Assembly: GCF_026151205.1 (NCBI RefSeq) | Contig: NC_087078.1 | Location: forward strand, 18,825,765-18,889,764 | From: Bolinopsis microptera | Lineage: Eukaryota > Ctenophora > Tentaculata > Lobata > Bolinopsidae | DNA length: 64,000 bases | Direction of reading: 5' to 3' | Part shown: piece by piece, positions 1 to 12,300 of the stretch | Layout of the letters: each line of letters opens with the position of its first letter | Position numbering within the stretch: the first letter of the stretch is position 1 | Program-made: the position numbers and the translations under genes | The notes under the pieces: model-generated | Told to the model about the DNA's origin: nothing | The model's input: only the letters and a program-made list of their open reading frames with translations | Databases searched by the model: none

Positions 1-306
1 CTGTCTAGTACATCTAGTAAATATGATTTTCTTTGACCTTTTGTTGTCATTGAATTTAATCATGCTATATCAATCTTGACTTGAATATTCACTGATAATC
101 TTTCTAGTTACTCAGTCTTTTATTTTATACCCACAATGAAAACGCAACTTGACTTACAAATGTTAGTCATAATATAACGATTGAGACCTAAGTCATCAAG
201 AATTAAAAAAAATTTATTGATCATTGCACAACGCACATTTTTCACTTTGAATAGCTGGCTTATCATGGAACTATGTTACAATTTTAAACCACAATTGCGT
301 CACAGA
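1..306. other. sequence upstream of the HYLS1-like gene
   Basis: AT-rich leader region with no gene seen. An in-frame upstream ATG lies at 265 and would add 14 residues to the HYLS1-like protein. Confidence 0.4.
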
Positions 307-3300
307 ATGGCACTGTCAAGAGGTGATGTAAGGAAACATTTAGAAGATCTGGGATACTACAACGTTAGTGAGGACCTACTGGATGTCTTTGCAAAAGGTT
401 AATTCATTCAAATATTTGGTAACCATGATAAGATTTTATCAGCATAACCTGGATAAATAATTTATATCAAGCACTCTAAGCAGTGACTTACATTATTACA
501 TTTTCAGCTATCTTTTTTTGTTGTTCCCATTAATATGTTTTATTATAATGGTTGACAAGTTTAATGATTTTGATCAAACCTCTCATTCAGATCTGAATCA
601 GTTTGTTTTAAACGAAAGCTCTGCTAGCAGTAGGTGTTCGAGTGCTCCATCTCACGATGCATCAGGTATTAAAAACCACTTTTGGTGTTTGTAAAAATTG
701 ATGGCAATTAACAAATATTATCTTAAGATTGTAATAAAACTCAATTTCTGATGTACGATATTATCAGTGTTACCAACGGTTTAAAAAACAAATTCATATC
801 AGGATTGTCAGACGTAACAAACACAAGCTCAAGAAAACGGATTACTAAGTGAGTAAAGTTTTATAATCTAACAAACTTGTATTTTTATTTTTTGAAAAGT
901 ACTTGTTATTACTTTAAAAATCATGGTAATTTCTCAAAGAAATTCGAACTCCCTTTCAACACAATCCCGGTTGAGATCAAACACCGGATATTTAGGTGGG
1001 CAACTTTCTGTCCCATAGCTGGACACAAACTTGTTAAAGATACCTCCCAAACTTTTATCTCCTTTGGGGACTTCACTAAACTTTACTGATGTTATGTGGT
1101 TGTTGACTCCGCTGTAACTGTTCTCCATGCTTGATATAGTGTCTGGTGGGGCCGAGGGAGCAGATGGTCGAGATGGATAAAATGAACGTTGGTAAACAGG
1201 GCTGTTCGAAATGCTTGGCTCTTGACCCAAGGGCCTCACTGGAACATTGCCGATTATAATATTCTCTCCCAACTCTAAATCCATTCCCCTCACTGGGACA
1301 AGCTTGATCATCAGCCAGTGTTTGACACTTACGTACGCACAATGTGGAAGATCCGTTGGTGGCAGAGCGGGAACGAAATATGGAACACTGTTCCAAATTT
1401 CATGGGTTCGTGCTCCAAAACCTGGCCTTTTCACCTTGGAAAAGTGTTCAATAGTTTGTTCGCTCTTCCAGGTGACAGAAGCAGTGAAAGTTACTTGTTG
1501 CTTGATCCATATCTCGCACCGCTTTATAGCAGTATCAGTTTCGTTAGATATCTTAGCATTTATCGGAATAACCTCTCCTGGGACATAGCTTCTCTTGGGT
1601 AAGAAGACCTCGACAAAGAGCGGCAGTGATTGGGTCAGTACCCCGAATGTTTTGGACCCTCTAAACTGGACAGGCCTCCAAACATTTGGCAATAGGTTGA
1701 GATCTTGTAGAGATAACACAACTATACCCACAGTTTCTTTATCTTTTGAGAAGGTTGTGTAGGAGTCTCCCACCGCTTCTTTATCTTTTGAGAAGGTTGT
1801 GTAGGAGTCTCCCATCGCTTCTTTGTCCTTTGAGAAGGTTGTGTAGAAGTTTCTATGGTTGGTTCTGTAGCGGATGAAATACCTCACTTTGCCGTAAGTC
1901 CCGCTAAAGGAGGAGGGAATGTTACTCGGGATGGGAAATGAAAACGGGAAGGAGTACATTCCGGGAGTGAGAGTGTGTTTTGGAGGTTGAAAAAGGGAAA
2001 TTGTCCTGTTTATGTATTCTTGGTCTCCTTTGTATGTCTTGATCTTCGTAACTGTTTCGTGTCTGTAAAAAGACGGAAATGTCAGTGCTGATCACCTAGG
2101 TCCTAGGCCTGTGATCAATGAAGTTATTTAAGTTATAAAATATTTACTTAAAAGACGTGCGGCGATTATAACAAATGAAATGTATGCTGTCTTATCGTAA
2201 ATTAGGGATATCATAATGCCATACCGGCATCTCTTAAACGGTAGAAATATTGACTTTTGTATAACTTATAATATAATTAAGAAAGAATAGCAACTAAAAG
2301 ATCAGTTGAATCATATAATAGTATTATAAATGGTTGCCACTAAATTAATTAACTAACTAAAAACTGCAATACCTGTTAGTCTGATAATTGTACTGCTCCT
2401 CAGTGTACCTATCTGTAACCCTCGTTTTACACTCTCCCGCCAACTGCACACACACCCCCTCGCAATGCGTGTGCTCAGTACATGTAAAGTTAAGGGTACC
2501 AGTCACAGTTCCTCCCGTAAAGTACACTGAATGTGGGTTATCCAGCTTTACACTGAGCCCCCTTATCACCATTGTCTGTGCAGAGGGTTGATTTAATTAA
2601 CGTGGTCGTGTGTTCACTACTTCTAAATAATATGTATCTGTGTAGTGTGTATGGGGTATTGTTGTTAACTTGATTTAAATCTTTGGATTAGATGGATCTT
2701 CAGGAAAATTTTATCAAATCAAAAAATCAATGTCTGATAATCCTAATTGGCTTGAAGAATTAACTTGTATCTTTTGTTAACTCATCAGTGGTGCTAAATG
2801 CGACAGAAAAGTGTAGTAAAAGAAGGTACAAAATTAACTTTAAGGTTTGTGAGAACTGCTTCTCTCTAGGCTGTTTCTACATCCTACAATATTTCCTCTC
2901 CCATAAAATCACAAATCTTTAAATTTTATTGATTATGTGCCACTTAGTAACATAAATAATGCCAAACAAATTGTCAAAATATTGACGATAATAAAAAATG
3001 TTGATTGCGAGAAGAATCAGCTTCAACTATGGAGCGTATTTTAATTGTCATAAGATTCTAATTTTAATAAGAACTGATCATAAGTATAAAGTACGACTAC
3101 TGGCAGTCTTAACTCGGCTAACGTGGCGAACAGAAAGTAAAGAAGCATCTGAAAACTGTGACTCACTGCTTGCAGCTTGTATGTGGTCTAATTCCATGAA
3201 ACTTAAGTTTCATTCTCGTCACTGATATCAGTTGTTAATACGTTAACTCACCTTCTAGTCTAGCTTTTACTTTCGGTATTAAAGAGTTGAAGATAATCAG

Positions 3301-6300
3301 ATATGGTAATGTTAATACCGGGCGGGTTTATTGATAACCTAAAATAACGCTGATGTCGATTTAATTAAGTTAATTACTGATTTGACGTCAATGATTATGC
3401 TTGTGAAGTAAAAGCATTCCATCTAATTTTCTGGAAGATTCGACCAAGTTTCTTGTAAACGAGGAGGATTACGACTACGATACGTGATGTGGGTAATCTT
3501 ACTGTAGTGCGACACGTACTGTAATGCGACACGTACTCTAGTGCGAAGTCCGACAAAAACACCCTCTGTCGCACTAGGGTACGTGTCGCACTACCATCCA
3601 GGTAGCGTACTCTACTGCGACAAAATATCCTGACTTATTTCCAAGCTCAGGTCACATCCTATCCTTCTTATGGACCATTAAGTGATTCGTCGGGTCGGTT
3701 CACGTCACTTATTTCGAATTGATCTTGCGAATACGATTCGTCGGTTCACATCACGTGTTTCGAAGTGATCCACTGATCACAATTCCTTCGGGTCAGTTCA
3801 AGCCACGTATGCAGTGTGTGATCCACCGGGTAACTCTTAAGCAGCATATGATCCTCATTCCTATCACACGTATCGTATGAAGGTATATCTCCGATTTGGA
3901 TAACAAGTTCATATTCTTGGGCCATATATAAAGTCACGATGATTCTACCAAAGCATCGAACAACATCAACATGTATTCTTCAATCACCTCCATTCCTGGA
4001 GTCTGGACGCACTACTGGTTCAAGAAACGTTATCCACGACGGATACCGCTACTGCCTGGATAATTAGAAGCGCGACGACAGGACCTACTGGCGATCCACT
4101 GGGAAGATCTGCAGCAAACTCTGTCCACACAGCAAAGCAGCATATGAAACGGAAAGCTTCCGATACTGACCTCCCTACGAAACACCTAATTGCTGATGCT
4201 GTTGGACATTATGAAGCCCTCTTGGATGAGCTCCTTGCTTTTGGAGTCGACCCTCAATCTGTCATGAGTGACTACGAGAGAGCCCTGATAATCGCTGTGG
4301 AGACAACCTGTATACTACCAAGAGAGGATGCTTCTTCCACCACAAGCAAGCACTTTGGAGGAAGATGCAGCAACATGACCTAGTCCCGGAATACAACGCA
4401 GAGAACTCAGCAGTACGGAAGTACTTTAAGATGATCGGTGCTATTGCCTTCGTGGACCTAATCTTCGTGGACCTAATCTTCGTGGATTGTAATCTTTGAT
4501 TTTATATTTAACCCCATATTTACTCATACACGACTACACTCTTGTCATTAAAACTTAAAAATGGAAAGTCAAATTTTTATTGCGTCAAGTATTTTGTCGC
4601 ACTTTAGTTCGTGTCGCACTACAGTCCAGGTAGCGCACTGTAGTGCGACAGTGTCGGCCTTGAAATTTCTCTGTCGCACTAGGGTACGTGTCGCACTACG
4701 ATCCAGGTAGCGTACTCTACTGCGACAGTGTCGATCTTGGAGGTTTCGCACTAGGGTACATGTCGCACTAGAGTACGTGTCGCACTACAGTACGTGAACC
4801 CGTGATGTGCTACGGAACTACTGAATGCAGAATGTATAAACAATCACTCAGCCAATGATTAGAGTGCTCACAAAGTGTTATTGTGAGCCAGAAGTCTCCA
4901 ACTTCCGGGCTTTTTTTCCTCAATAATTTATCTCGCACAACACCTGGTGAACTTCCAGTTAAAATAACAAATTTGAAATGAGACTACTCTAACCATAAGC
5001 TGACTGCTGAGGGAATGTTAATCATATCAAGAGTTCACCAGAAGTTCAATGGGAGACTAATGTGTACTGTTTGTACAGGGCGGTGAACTCTTGATAAGAT
5101 TAACAGACCATCAGCTTATGACGAGAGTGATCTAATTTCAAAATTGTTATTGTAAGCCAGAGGTTGCTGATTTCTCTTTCTCAGTCTATCATTTTTATTT
5201 AGTGAAATTCCTGCTTTGTTTTGAATGTTTGAAATTGTTGTTGTCACGGTGGCATGTCGAGAATCGAGATCCTTTCGTTCGTTAATAATTTATTTGCTTG
5301 TGCTAGATGACCAATTAAAGAAATAAATTCCATTATATAATGCTTTTGGACACGAAGGGAAACACACAACGATGAAAATCTTGAAATCTTCGTAAAACTA
5401 CATCATTAGAGCCTGTAAATTTCATAATACGTACACATTAACTGTAGTCTTTTTAAAAGATTATAACACAATATTCTTATTCTTAGTATTTCCCGAAGAT
5501 TCACATCTAATCTCTGTTGATAATGGCTGGTTCCCTAAAACCCTTTCTCCTACTTGTATCTTTTACGATGACGGCCGCAATCGAATGCCCCTTTGAACCC
5601 CTGGATGACAACTTTGGAGATGTTAGCGAGCCTGCATACACTGTGGAGGAACTAGAAGAAAACATGGAAAAGGTGTTTGAACAAAAGAGCACTTCTTGCA
5701 CACCCACCGAGAGAGTTTACAGGTCCTACTCCTCTGGAGCTGTCCTCTCTAGTGACCTAACCAAAGCAGCAGGAAAACATTGCGCCTTTCCGAGCGAATG
5801 TAAGCTCTCTAAATCTGGGAGCAGTCTTCAAGCAGCAACCTGCACCGAACTGCTGAGGATCAGAGACGAGATAACCAGCGGTGGATACACGGCCACGTGC
5901 CGGCATGATCAAACCAACTGGAATGTTGGCCCTCCAGAAAAGAAAGGATGTGGTGCTGATGGAGTATGTACTGATCCTAATTACAGCATCTTTCTTCAGA
6001 GGAGACTTTCTCCAGCAGGTTGGTTTACACGTTTTTAATTTCCGGACGACATGTTTGTTGTAATTGTCTAACATTGTCACATTAAATCGTATCGCAACAT
6101 TGCAGGAGGTGACCGGGATTGGCAATTTTGAGCAATCCCGGTCAAATGTTGATTTATTTATTTATGATCCCGGTCCGGGTCCCGGTCCCGGTTAATTCGG
6201 GATTCTTGGTCCCGGTCCCGGTCCCGGTCCCGGTCAATCACTCAAATTTGCCGGGATTTTGACCGGGATCTTTTACATAATTTCATTCACTGTGATTTTA

Positions 6301-9300
6301 AGTTTTTCCTTTCATTCATTGTGAATTTCATCTTTAAACATCCTCTGAGCCAAATACAACGATGTTTAAAATTGCTAAACAAGTTTGAGTAATAAATTAT
6401 GATCATGAATTGACCAGTAATCGACCGGAATTCCCGGTACCGGGAATCCCGGTACCGGGATTGGCAATTTTGAGCTATCCCGGTCCCGGTCCCGGTCAAG
6501 TCACATTTTTCATCCCGGTCCCGGTAAATTGATAATCTCAGATAATCTCAGTCCCGGTCCCGGTCAAGTCACATTTTGTATCCCGGTCCCGGTCCCGGTC
6601 CCGGTCCCGGTCAGGCCTGAAATCATGTCCCGTCACCTCCTGCAACATTGTTCACCCGTTTCAGCCCGTTTTAGGATTACGTTTTGAAATTTTTAGACGC
6701 CATACAATCAATTTTTGTTAACCCTATTTCAATTATTCCGTCAAAGTTGACTATCTTTAATAAACCTCCACCAGGTCTACGCCGATCAAGTGTACAAGGA
6801 CAATCTCTTCTAAAAGCTGGAATACAAATAGACAGCCTGGTATCCTCTTCTTACGAGCGTTCTAAGAATTCTGCTAAACAAGTAGGATACTGGTTTGGGA
6901 TCACTGAGGTTAAAGAGGAGCCTCTTCCTTTGGACAACGGTGTACACGGGGCTCAAGATTACGAGAGGAAGGCTGGATATGAACCAAAGACTGATTCTGA
7001 TCGGGGTTCAGATATCAAGAAAATCATGCGAGTTCGTTTGAGGAATTGGCTACAAGAGGATTGGGAACAGCAGACTGAAGGAGGGGTAAGGTTTACTTAT
7101 AGCCATGGAGGTACAATGGAAAACGCTTTCGGACACTCATTTGATGAAGGTGACTGTGCTTGGTCGAAGCCAACAGACAACACTTACGATCTGAACGAGC
7201 CTTTGACTGTGGTTCTAAGCCAAAAGGAATTTCCAAACGAGATGAAAGTTGGAACAAAGAAGATTGACTTGTTTGCGGTGCTGAGCCCAGAGCAGACACA
7301 GAAGATGGCCCAGTGCACCGAGCTGAGAAAGGACTATGAGGATAGTATTTCATCATCAGATACTACGATTCTAGCAGCTGACAAAGACAAGGATCTTGAA
7401 ATAACAGAAGATGAATTTACCAAATTCTGTGAAAATTCAGTGGATACTTCAAGAACATGCTCTGATCTATGGAAGTCTATCCTTTCGTTGCAAGCAAAGC
7501 CGTACTGGCAGAAAAACACAGTTTCCACTAGCTTTTTCATCGGAGAGCATGCTTACTTTAACGGGGGGTGGTCTGAAAAGGAGCACAGTTATGGTGCCTG
7601 GCAATTTCCTTATCGTGGGACAACACTGGACACAATCAGACCCACAGTTTCAGAAATGAAACAAATCCTAGCCCCTTTGGACGAGCTGATAAGAGCTGAT
7701 CTTAATGATAAGGAAACGAAAGCAGTTGTAGACTGTATCCCACAAGAAAGCACAATCCAACAGTTCAGCAGCTGTGCTTCCTCTCTGCTGTCCTACAAGC
7801 CCATACCAACCCGCAATCGACCTGAAGATGACGTGCATCTGACAGATGATTACCCCATTCTAGGACAGAAATACGCCTACCCGACCACAATAACCATCAC
7901 CCCCGTCCCTAACCCTGTGATGAAACTAGCCATGTGTTTGGTGGAGAATAGACACATCTCAGCAGAGAAGATGTCCCAGCTAATGGGTTGTGAATTAGCC
8001 GGGTCAGCAAATCAGAAGGGTGCATCTTGCACACCCTCTGAAAATGGATACAGGCTCAACTCCGGATATCGTCACCAGTTTGTCTTTGTGGTGGTGCTGA
8101 CAATTATCTATAACATGTTTTGAGAGCGGGATAGTCGGAAACATACTTGTATTTAGTAGATAAAATTTTTCTTTAGAGTAGACTGAGAAGTGATATGATT
8201 TTATATCTAAGTCGGAAAGGAAAAATGTCCGAAATAGTTGTGCTGATTGCTTATATAATAATCCTTTATTTTATATTGTTTATCTTATCTTATATCATTT
8301 ATCTTGGATTGCAAATAAAACATGTTTTTTAATCAAATTGTTTGTCTTTACCGTCTGAGGAATGCAAATTATAAAACAAAGGGTTCCTGATGATACACAG
8401 AGAAACTGAGGAACATCAAGTTCCATACATTTTGTTTTCAGTATTATTTTCTGATTTCTTTTTGCTCCGGAAATGCTCCACCGTATGATGTGTCACGTGT
8501 CTGGTGCTCTGGACGATACTTATATCTAATATGTAACTTAAATACTTTAAAAACTACTATATACAGAATAAAACCCCGATTTACCGTGCCCCGATTTACC
8601 GCAGACCCCGATTTACCGCGGTTGTTTCCTTTCCCCCAAACTCAGCGGTAAATCAGGGTTTTACTGTATTAGGATTGTCCGCCGTGGTTCAAGTGATCGG
8701 CGGCGGCGTTGACTAAAATAACAAAGGGGACTTATCGAAACGAGATGTTTTCCATGAAGTGGTTCAGTCACCGGAACCAAGATGTAATCACAGAAAAGGA
8801 AATAAGAATTCACGTAGATATTTTCAATCAATTCCGCTCAAATAGCTCTATATTATATTAGGACGCAATGAAACTACCGGACCACGATGTATGGGGACTT
8901 GCCACCCCATGGCAACATTAAAATATATCGACTCTGTTACATCGTTTCCTGTTAATATAAAACTCCGTTACAAAATGAACTGGGATCTGGCAATATATCG
9001 TTTTAGATTTGTTTGGAGAGCTCTAGCTAGAGGCGAATCATACACAGTTTAAGCTCTTGAATCTTCAAATAAATCATCTAATTAGAGAAACTACTAAATA
9101 TAAAATGTTAGACTCAAAACTTAGGTGAACCAAGATTAACATAAAAATCTTAAAACTTTATACGAATCTTAAACTTTACACAACAAGATACAAGATACAA
9201 GGGCAGGTCTCTCCCAAAAGTTGTGATGGCCTGAGGTGCTTATCTCTTTTCAGTAACCCTAAGCCACTCTGTGCCGAGGCACTATACTAGCTGTAGGGAG

Positions 9301-12300
9301 GTTAGTCCTACGAGCCAGAGAGTGTGTATCACCAGCCGAAGCTGTACCAAATCACAGCTTGGTAACTGGCCGACTTGCATCCGACCGGATTTGAACCCGG
9401 GCCTTCTGGCTGGGAGGCGATCGTGTTACCACTACAGTACACCACCTAGCCGACTTTATACGAATCTTAAACTTTATACGAAACTTCATAGTTCATATGA
9501 ATGAAAATCTATTTATATCACTACATTATTTAAGAAGTGATTTAAATAGTAGAAGTTTGCAAATGGACAACTTGTATGAATTGAACGAAATTAAAGATAT
9601 AGCTGCATGCAACAGATGTTGGGAAAATCTTTTTCAAGGGTACAGTTTACCGCATTAAGGTATTTTTAAGAATCATTTTTGTCGGTAAGATCCTGTTTTA
9701 TAATAATAATAATACATTATCACTATCTATATATAATATATATATATTGTATAATATATATCACCTATCTCTAATTCATCCAGTCTGATAGTTGTTTGGA
9801 ACTTATCACCTCTCGATACATATTCTTATATAAAAATGTAATTATACGATAAGTCTACTGTAAAGAAAAAGTTTATCTACTAAATACAAGTAAGTTCCCG
9901 ACTATCCCGCTCTCAAAACATGTTATAGATAATTGTCAGCACCACCACAAAGACAAACTGGTGACGATATCCGGAGTTGAGCCTGTATCCATTTTCAGAG
10001 GGTGTGCAAGATGCACCCTTCTGATTTGCTGACCCGGCTAATTCACAACCCATTAGCTGGGACATCTTCTCTGCTGAGATGTGTCTATTCTCCACCAAAC
10101 ACATGGCTAGTTTCATCACAGGGTTAGGGACGGGGGTGATGGTTATTGTGGTCGGGTAGGCGTATTTCTGTCCTAGAATGGGGTAATCATCTGTCAGATG
10201 CACGTCATCTTCAGGTCGATTGCGGGTTGGTATGGGCTTGTAGGACAGCAGAGAGGAAGCGCAGCTGCTGAACTGTTGGATTGTGCTTTCTTGTGGGATA
10301 CAGTCTACAACTGCTTTCATTTCCTTATCATCAAGATCAGCTCTTATCAGCTCGTCCAAAGGGGCTAGGATTTGTTTCATTTCTGAAACTGTGGGTCTGA
10401 TTGTGTCCAGTGTTGTCCCACGATAAGGAAATTGCCAGCCCCCTTCACTGTGCCTCTGTTCAGACCACCCTCCGTTAAAGTAACCATGCTCTCCGATGAA
10501 AAAGCTAGTGGAAACTGTGTTTTTCTGCCAGTACGGCTTTGCTTGCAGCGAAAGGATAGACTTCCATAGATCAGAGCATGTTCTTGAAGTATCCACTGAA
10601 TCTTCACAGAATTTGGTAAATTCATCTTCTGTTATTTCAAGGTTCTTGTCTTTGTCAGCTGCTAGAATCGTAGTATCTGATGATGAAATACTATCCTCAT
10701 AGTCCTTTCTCAGCTCAGTGCACTGGGCCATCTTCTGTGTCTGCTCCGGGCTCAGCACCGCAAACAAGTCAATCTTCTTTGTTCCAACTTTCATCTCGTT
10801 TGGAAATTCCTTTTGGCTTAGAACCACAGTCAAAGGCTCGTTCAGATCGTAAGTGTTGTCTGTTGGCTTCGACCAAGCACAGTCACCTTCGTCAAATGAG
10901 TGTCCGAAAGCATTTTCCATTGTACCTCCATGGCTATAAGCAAACCTTACCCCTCCTTCAGTCTGCTGTTCCCAATTCTCTTGTAGCCAATTCCTCAAAC
11001 GAACTCGCATGATTTTCTTGACATCTGAACCCCGATCGGAATCAGTCTTTGGTTCATATCCAGCCTTCCTCTCGTAATCCTGGCCGCCGTGTATACCGTT
11101 GTCCAAAGGAAGAGGCTCCTCTTTAACCTCAGTGATCCCAAACCAGTATCCTACTTGTTTAGCAGAATTCTTAGAACGCTCGTAAGAGGAGGATACCAGG
11201 CTGTCTATTTGTACTCCAGCTTTTAGAAGAGATTGTCCTTGTACACTTGATCGGCGTAGACCTAATAAAGGTTGAATTAAGATAATACAATAGATTTTGA
11301 TGATGCAAGTGATGGGATAAACTAAAATAGATTGTATGGTGTCCAAAATTTCATCCTGAACCCCGTGAACAATGTTGGGATAAGATTTAAAGTTTCGTTT
11401 GCAACTTGAAGACTTGAAAGCCGATCTACCAACCTGCTGGAGAAAGTCTCCTTTGGAGAAAGATGCTGTAATTAGGATCAGTACATACTCCATCAGCACC
11501 ACATCCTTTCTTTTTCTGGAGGGCTAACATTCCAGTTGGTTTGATCATGCCGGCATGTGGCCGTGTATCCACCGCTCGCTATCTCGTCTCTGATCCTCAG
11601 CAGTTCGGTGCAGGTTGCTGCTTGAAGACTGCTCCCAGATTTAGAGAGCTTACATTGGCTCGGAAAGGCGCAATGTTTTCCTGCTGCTTTTGTTACGTCA
11701 CTAGAGAGGACAGCTCCAGAGGAGTAGGACCGGTAAACTCTTTCGGTGGGTGTGCAAGAAGTGCTCTTTTGTTCAATCACCTTTTCCATGTTTTCTTCTA
11801 GTTCCTCCACAGTGTACGCAGGTTCGCTAACAGAGCCATAGTTGTCATCCAGGGGTTCAAAGGGGCATTCGATTGCGGCCGTCATCGTAAAAGATACAAG
11901 TAGGAGAAAAGGTTTTAGGGAACCAGCCATTATCAAGAGATAGTAGATGTTAATCTGCAGGAAATACTAAGAATAGCAATATTGTGTTATAAAAGACTAC
12001 AGTTGGTGTATAATGAAATTTATTTATTTAATTGGTCATCTATGGTAGCTCAGACCCGTTATCGTTTTAAAATTGATTAAAAAAACCGATGTCAAATCGT
12101 TTTTTATTTTAATATTGAAATTGAATTGCAATTTCATGGCTCAAACCCGCCATGCCGTTTTAAATTGATTTAAAAAAAAACCCAATGTCAAATCAATTTT
12201 GATATTGAATTGTAATTGAATTTCAAAGCTCTAACCCGCCATCATTTTCTATTTTGATATTGAATCGGAAGTTCTTGGCTCAAATATCAAACTCGCCATG

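Noticed and set aside
877-1602. ORFs on the + strand across the arrestin gene
   Set aside because: Antisense shadows of the arrestin-domain coding sequence.
9360-9455. Functional tRNA gene
   Set aside because: The acceptor stem does not pair well, and the tRNA-like part is joined to a SINE body with tail and target duplication.
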